Below, piece after piece: positions 59,814 to 64,000 of a stretch of 64,000 nucleotides of DNA. This stretch comes from Hypholoma sublateritium FD-334 SS-4. Its lineage: Eukaryota; Basidiomycota; Agaricomycetes; Agaricales; Strophariaceae. Each line of letters opens with the position of its first letter. The first letter of the stretch is position 1. The stretch is from contig KN817522.1 in the NCBI GenBank assembly GCA_000827495.1, positions 124,001 to 188,000 of the forward strand, written 5' to 3'. The position numbers were made by a program, and so were the translations under genes. The notes under the pieces are model-generated. The model was given only the letters and a program-made list of their open reading frames with translations. It was not told the DNA's origin and searched no databases.

Positions 59814-61514
59814 ATGTCTCTTTCAGCGGAAGATGAGCAACGTTTGATCGACAAAGCCGTGGAGACACACTCAAAGGCTATTCTGGCCTTGAAATATCAA
59901 AGAAATAGCCTCGCATCAATATCACGCCTACCTGCCGAAATCCTCTCCCAGATCTTTTCTTTTGTGAAGCTTTCTCTCACCGGAGGAATATATTCGCGTT
60001 TCACCAATTCGCTTGCATGGATCAAAATTACCCATGTCAGCACACATTGGAGATACGTAGCCATGAATTCACCGACTTTATGGGACAATCCTCCCCCCGA
60101 AAATGGCCAGTGGTTGGTAGAGATGCTCAAAAGATCGAAAATGGCAGGTCTTAATATTCACGCCGACCTCGCGTCACGGGTGCCTCTCAAGATGGTTGGA
60201 CTCAAAAAAATCCTGCAATATCATGGTTCACGAATTCAGCACCTAACGCTTACGAACATGACTTTCGACTCCCGCAAGGTTTTGGAAGATCTGCCTGCAT
60301 CTGCTCCGCGACTGGAAACCCTTCGCCTGGCTGCCTCACTGCCAGACCATGCAAATTGGGACGATGTTTGCATTCCGAAAACATTTCTGACCAACTCAGG
60401 GAATCTTCGTCGGCTAGAACTCTCGGGCTGTAATGTTCATTGGAATCTCTTTTCTCTCTCCAATATCACGCACCTCAAACTACACGACATCACAAAACTA
60501 GCAAGGCCCACTTGGACGCAGTTCATGGGTGCGCTTGCAGAAATGTTTAAACTTGAATGCTTGGACCTTAAATACGTTCTCGATCCAACCATCAAGTTCA
60601 CGGCCGACACACCATCTGATCTGATACAATTATCGCGCCTCCAAATGTTGACTATGACCTCCCCCATTGCAGAGGTTGAAATGTTTTTCCGACATGTCGC
60701 CTTTCCCCCAAGCGCCACAGTCCATGTCAGAGCAATACCTTCATCTGCCTCAATTTCGAACATATCCGCTGTCATTTCGAGCATTTCGCGGTCGTATTTA
60801 GGCCAAGAATTTCTTACTCTGACCATCCGCGACTCGGAATCTTATCACTTCACCTTCGTTCAGTTCAGATTGTTCCGGAAGGCTACTGAGAACCCAGTTT
60901 TTTACACGAATGCTGCAGCATTGACGCTCGAAATCGTGACAAGTGGAATACAAGTGACTGCCGAACAGATTGTTCCCGAACTTTTCAACAACGGATTTCC
61001 GCTCAACACAATTAGCCACGTAGAACTCGACGCAAACATAACAAAACCAGACACTCTAACGTGCACCCTCGGAAACCTACCTGCACTTTCTTTTGTCTGG
61101 GTGCATACACAGAGTGGCATAGCATTTGTCAAAGCTTTATACCCCCACAGCAACGCTGTGGACGCAGAATACTTTCCGCTATACTTCAGGAATCTTGTGA
61201 CAATCAACCTCAGCCTAACATTCGAAGCCAAAGACGGATACGCAGAGAAAACCCCATTTGACGTTGACCTGAAGCTATTACAAGACTGCCTTATCCAGCG
61301 ATACGAATGCGGCGCTGAAATACAGAAGCTCAGCCTGGACGATTGTTTCCACCTTGAAGAGTCAGATGTTTTGGAATTGACAGATATTGTTACCGATGTC
61401 GATTGGGATGCAATGGAGCAGGTTGTTGAACCTTCGGAAGAGGAGGAGGAGGAGTATGGGGAAGACGAAGAGGATGATTACTATGACTCGGATGACCGTT
61501 GTCATTACCAGTAA
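59814..61514 (+). CDS. F-box protein, copy B
   Basis: Intronless, 566 residues. Same layout as the copy at 8880: ALKYQRNSLASISRLPAEIL leading into the F-box (SQIFSFVK), then WIKITHVSTHWRYVAMNSPT, scattered Leu-rich segments and a long acidic end (EEEEEEYGEDEEDDYYD). It is a likely Skp1-binding adaptor of an SCF ubiquitin ligase with unknown target. Next in line, 477 bases on, is copy C in the same direction. Confidence 0.85.
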   Translation: MSLSAEDEQRLIDKAVETHSKAILALKYQRNSLASISRLPAEILSQIFSFVKLSLTGGIYSRFTNSLAWIKITHVSTHWRYVAMNSPTLWDNPPPENGQWLVEMLKRSKMAGLNIHADLASRVPLKMVGLKKILQYHGSRIQHLTLTNMTFDSRKVLEDLPASAPRLETLRLAASLPDHANWDDVCIPKTFLTNSGNLRRLELSGCNVHWNLFSLSNITHLKLHDITKLARPTWTQFMGALAEMFKLECLDLKYVLDPTIKFTADTPSDLIQLSRLQMLTMTSPIAEVEMFFRHVAFPPSATVHVRAIPSSASISNISAVISSISRSYLGQEFLTLTIRDSESYHFTFVQFRLFRKATENPVFYTNAAALTLEIVTSGIQVTAEQIVPELFNNGFPLNTISHVELDANITKPDTLTCTLGNLPALSFVWVHTQSGIAFVKALYPHSNAVDAEYFPLYFRNLVTINLSLTFEAKDGYAEKTPFDVDLKLLQDCLIQRYECGAEIQKLSLDDCFHLEESDVLELTDIVTDVDWDAMEQVVEPSEEEEEEYGEDEEDDYYDSDDRCHYQ

Positions 61515-61991
61515 CTGGTTAGGGTTGGAGGAACGACGACTCGAGTAGAATATGTACGTCGATGAACGTACTACCAATAGAATCACTTACTTAACTGCAT
61601 ATATAGCATACGGCGTCTCTTTTATTGTTCTGAAGCAATCAAGAAATGAATTTATTACGCCAGTACAAGCTAGTAAGATACAAGTGAAACTGAACAAAAC
61701 TCAAAACGCGCACATACATAATTTGGTCTTGATTGTTTGTTTGAATTGGGCACGGGTTTAGCTCGGGTTCATGCTTTCCTTTCAGGATTACTACAAAGGA
61801 CAGACTGCTGTAGTGGCACACTTCAAGGCTTTAAAGCCGATGATTAGCTATGGCAGGACTGACCACATACCGGTCAAAAACACGGTGACACAAGCACGAC
61901 ACGCCACCTTGGCAGCGGATTTCAGACTTTCCGGCCTTTCATAACCGCAAGGCCCATTCAGCGCTAAACCTACAGCATATCGATACATCGC
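61515..61991. other. Spacer between tandem F-box genes
   Basis: 477 bases, AT-rich at the left (3' region of copy B). No frame or repeat of note. Confidence 0.5.
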
Positions 61992-63698
61992 ATGCAGGCA
62001 AATACTGTGGACTCTGCTAAAAACGAAAAATTCCCCACAATCCATCGCGAGGGTGAGGGCCCCCCAGAAGCCATAATCCTGGCCCTAAAATTGCAGACAA
62101 ACAGACATGCGCCCATAGCACAACTACCTGCCGAAATTCTCTGCAAAATATTCTACTTCGTAAAAGTAGAAGAGCAGCATGCGCTGCAAGGCAACGTGCT
62201 CAAGTGGGTCACTGTCAGCCACGTCTGCTCCCATTGGAGAAGCATTGCCATAAATTTCGCCAGTTTATGGGATACACCTCCGCTTGGAAACGCTGACTGG
62301 GTGGCAGAGATGCTTGAACGGTCAAAAATGGTTGCTCTGTCAATCGAGGTCAGTCGAGTTCGAAAAAAGATGATGGAAGGTCTCGAAAAAATCGTGCAAT
62401 ATGACAGCATTGGCTCGCGCATCAGGCATTTATCCATTGTAGACTTGGGAGGACAGACTGCGAGAGCTATGAGGTGCCTGCCTACTTCTATGCCGCGATT
62501 GGAAATCTTGCGTGTCGATCCGGTTTACTGGCCTGGTGAAGACGTTAATTCATTTAGGGATCTATTATATGTCCCAAGCGGTGTTTTAGATGCGGAGGGA
62601 TGTCTCCGCCGGCTTGAACTTTCGTACTGCACGGTCGACTGGAGGTTACTTCTTCCTCCTCAGATAACGCATCTCAAACTACACGCAATTCCCCTGAACG
62701 CAAGGCCAACGTTGACGCAAATTATGGTCGTCCTTGGCCGACTTGCTAAACTTGAGTCCCTTGATATAGTCAACGCCTATGACATCGAAAACACCCCGTG
62801 TTGTGATCGCATACATCTTGAACATCTCAGAAGGTTGAACGTATCCTCCCCGGATGTGGAAATTGTGGCATTTCTCCGCCACGTCACCTTTTCTCCTAGG
62901 GCTACTGTAGCAGTCTGCTCGCAGTACGACACGAGCAACACGACACGCACTGATTCTGCCGTGCATTTCTCTGCCCTCTTTGCCGCTCTCGCGCAGTCAT
63001 ATACTCCCTCGGTGTCCCTGCCGCACTTCCGGACGTTTGTCGCGCGCGGCGAGTCCGTTAGCTCTGCCCATACACTGGCTCTCCGCCTTGGACTTTTCAG
63101 CAGCGACGCCTTCTCGGAGCACGAATGGTCCTCGGACGACAGTCAACAAAGACCCAGCCTATCGATTCTGCTCAAATGGCGCCGGGCGACCCTCCCATAC
63201 CCACAGGGGACCAGTCGGGCCCTCTCCGATTTCCACAACAGCGGCTTCCCTCTGCACGCGGTGACACACATACACCTTCTGCGTTTCATCCAGCTCACCC
63301 CGACCGCACTGGCGAGCACACTCGGGATGCTGCCCGCCGTGCGCTCCGTGTCGGTGCAGCGCAAGGCAGGGAATGCGCTGGTCTATGCGCTGAATTTGCC
63401 TAGCGGCGGGGCCGTCCCTCCGTTCCACTTCGCGCACCTCGCAGAAATCCGCTTACATGCACTCGCATTCCATCCCCCCTCGTCGACGCGCCGGCTCAGC
63501 GATTCCGTCTCTGCCAAGCGCCTGCGGGACTGTCTTGCCCACCGGCGCGAGCGTGGGGCTGAAATCAAGAGGCTCGCACTGGTACACTGCACTCCTTTAG
63601 TAGCTGCTGATGTCGTGGAGCTGAAGAGAGTTGTGACAGATGTATACTGGGACGCAGAACATCCTATCCATGCGCTGGGACTTGGAGAGCTCATATAA
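61992..63698 (+). CDS. F-box protein, copy C
   Basis: Intronless, 568 residues. QLPAEILCKIFYFVK is the F-box, followed by VTVSHVCSHWRSIAINFASL and the pattern found in copies A and B. The N-terminal coiled coil is shorter, and the acidic tail is missing: the chain ends in IHALGLGELI. The last third (about 62980-63690) is clearly more GC-rich than the first part and than copies A and B. Same presumed role as an SCF adaptor. Confidence 0.83.
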   Translation: MQANTVDSAKNEKFPTIHREGEGPPEAIILALKLQTNRHAPIAQLPAEILCKIFYFVKVEEQHALQGNVLKWVTVSHVCSHWRSIAINFASLWDTPPLGNADWVAEMLERSKMVALSIEVSRVRKKMMEGLEKIVQYDSIGSRIRHLSIVDLGGQTARAMRCLPTSMPRLEILRVDPVYWPGEDVNSFRDLLYVPSGVLDAEGCLRRLELSYCTVDWRLLLPPQITHLKLHAIPLNARPTLTQIMVVLGRLAKLESLDIVNAYDIENTPCCDRIHLEHLRRLNVSSPDVEIVAFLRHVTFSPRATVAVCSQYDTSNTTRTDSAVHFSALFAALAQSYTPSVSLPHFRTFVARGESVSSAHTLALRLGLFSSDAFSEHEWSSDDSQQRPSLSILLKWRRATLPYPQGTSRALSDFHNSGFPLHAVTHIHLLRFIQLTPTALASTLGMLPAVRSVSVQRKAGNALVYALNLPSGGAVPPFHFAHLAEIRLHALAFHPPSSTRRLSDSVSAKRLRDCLAHRRERGAEIKRLALVHCTPLVAADVVELKRVVTDVYWDAEHPIHALGLGELI

Positions 63699-63715
63699 AG
63701 TCCACTAAAGTTGTT

Positions 63716-64000
63716 TTATTCCTGCTGTACAACCTGCTGCTTTCCCCCCACCACGCGCTTCATGTCGGTCCAGCTGGGATCAAAGCTGTCAAGGCGAACT
63801 CAACTTCAAACCCAAATGCGGAGAGACAATATTTTACAAGTTAGTCTGATTTGACCCATAATACGTACCCGACGTGGTATCCCAATCTGGAATATCTCAT
63901 ACCAAATCAAGAACGTCTCACTGACCGCTACCGCTCCCTAAATCATCCCTTGCCCACCTTGCCCTACCAATTACTTACGTGAATCCACATCTCCATTTCC
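63716..64000 (-). CDS. Possible 3' end of a minus-strand gene entering at the right edge
   Basis: On the minus strand an exon-like end, SFDPSWTDMKRVVGGKQQ followed by VVQQE and stop, spans about 63785-63716 after a CTTGACAG acceptor. Upstream donor-like GTAAGT (63978) and GTACGT (63868) sites fit the spacing of 50-110 base introns used at this locus. I cannot fix the frame across the upstream pieces and recognise no family. Confidence 0.3.

Overview
The window is nuclear DNA of a filamentous basidiomycete, most likely an Agaricomycete. The gene set fits (CH-domain Cdc7/SepH kinase, Yvc1 channel, Ppo fatty-acid oxygenase, Mbp1 APSES factor, HET and F-box genes). So does the gene structure: most genes are cut by many 45-60 base introns, some exons are only 9-22 bases, and a few introns use GC-AG ends. 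The species cannot be named from sequence alone. Three N bases (16687, 20317, 20368) show a draft assembly. Splice models were made by hand and checked for frame, so they are predictions.

Layout: 1-867 is the 3' end of the DNA polymerase delta subunit Pol32/Cdc27. 1095-2519 (-) is a DUF4743/Nudix hydrolase and 3816-4472 (-) a nucleoside 2-deoxyribosyltransferase-like protein. 6414-8570 is a HET-domain gene and 8880-10595 an intronless F-box gene. 11251-17218 (-) is a giant septation-type kinase in a very GC-rich island that continues as non-coding DNA to about 19.9 kb, followed by a 566-bp pogo/Tc1-like MITE. 22857-49047 is a dense housekeeping and regulatory block: Bye1-like PHD/TFIIS/SPOC protein, polyol dehydrogenase, NDR kinase (Cbk1/Orb6/Cot-1), Prp4 (U4/U6 snRNP), Mbp1, Yvc1 vacuolar channel, Ppo oxygenase and epsilon-COP. 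49.5-56.2 kb is an accessory block. 56.7-63.7 kb carries a small membrane protein, a NAPE-PLD-like metallohydrolase and two more intronless F-box paralogs in tandem. A possible minus-strand gene enters at the right edge.

The most interesting region is 49477-56226. A 22-base sequence occurs at both ends (21 of 22 identical, same orientation). Between the copies lie two tRNA-like sequences, a diverged array of GC-rich hairpin units, duplicated 90-110 base blocks, three copies of a 33-base near-perfect palindrome, and an apparently intact 13-exon gene for a tyrosine recombinase with arginine, Y-x-x-R, histidine and YY catalytic boxes and a C2H2-like finger. I read this as a candidate Crypton/Captain-like mobile element of about 6.7 kb. 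A second cluster of interest is the kinase at 11.3-17.2 kb, which joins a calponin-homology domain, a Cdc7/SepH kinase domain, a zinc-binding module and a C-terminal CaaX box. The Ppo oxygenase keeps its peroxidase residues but has tyrosine where the P450 heme cysteine is expected.
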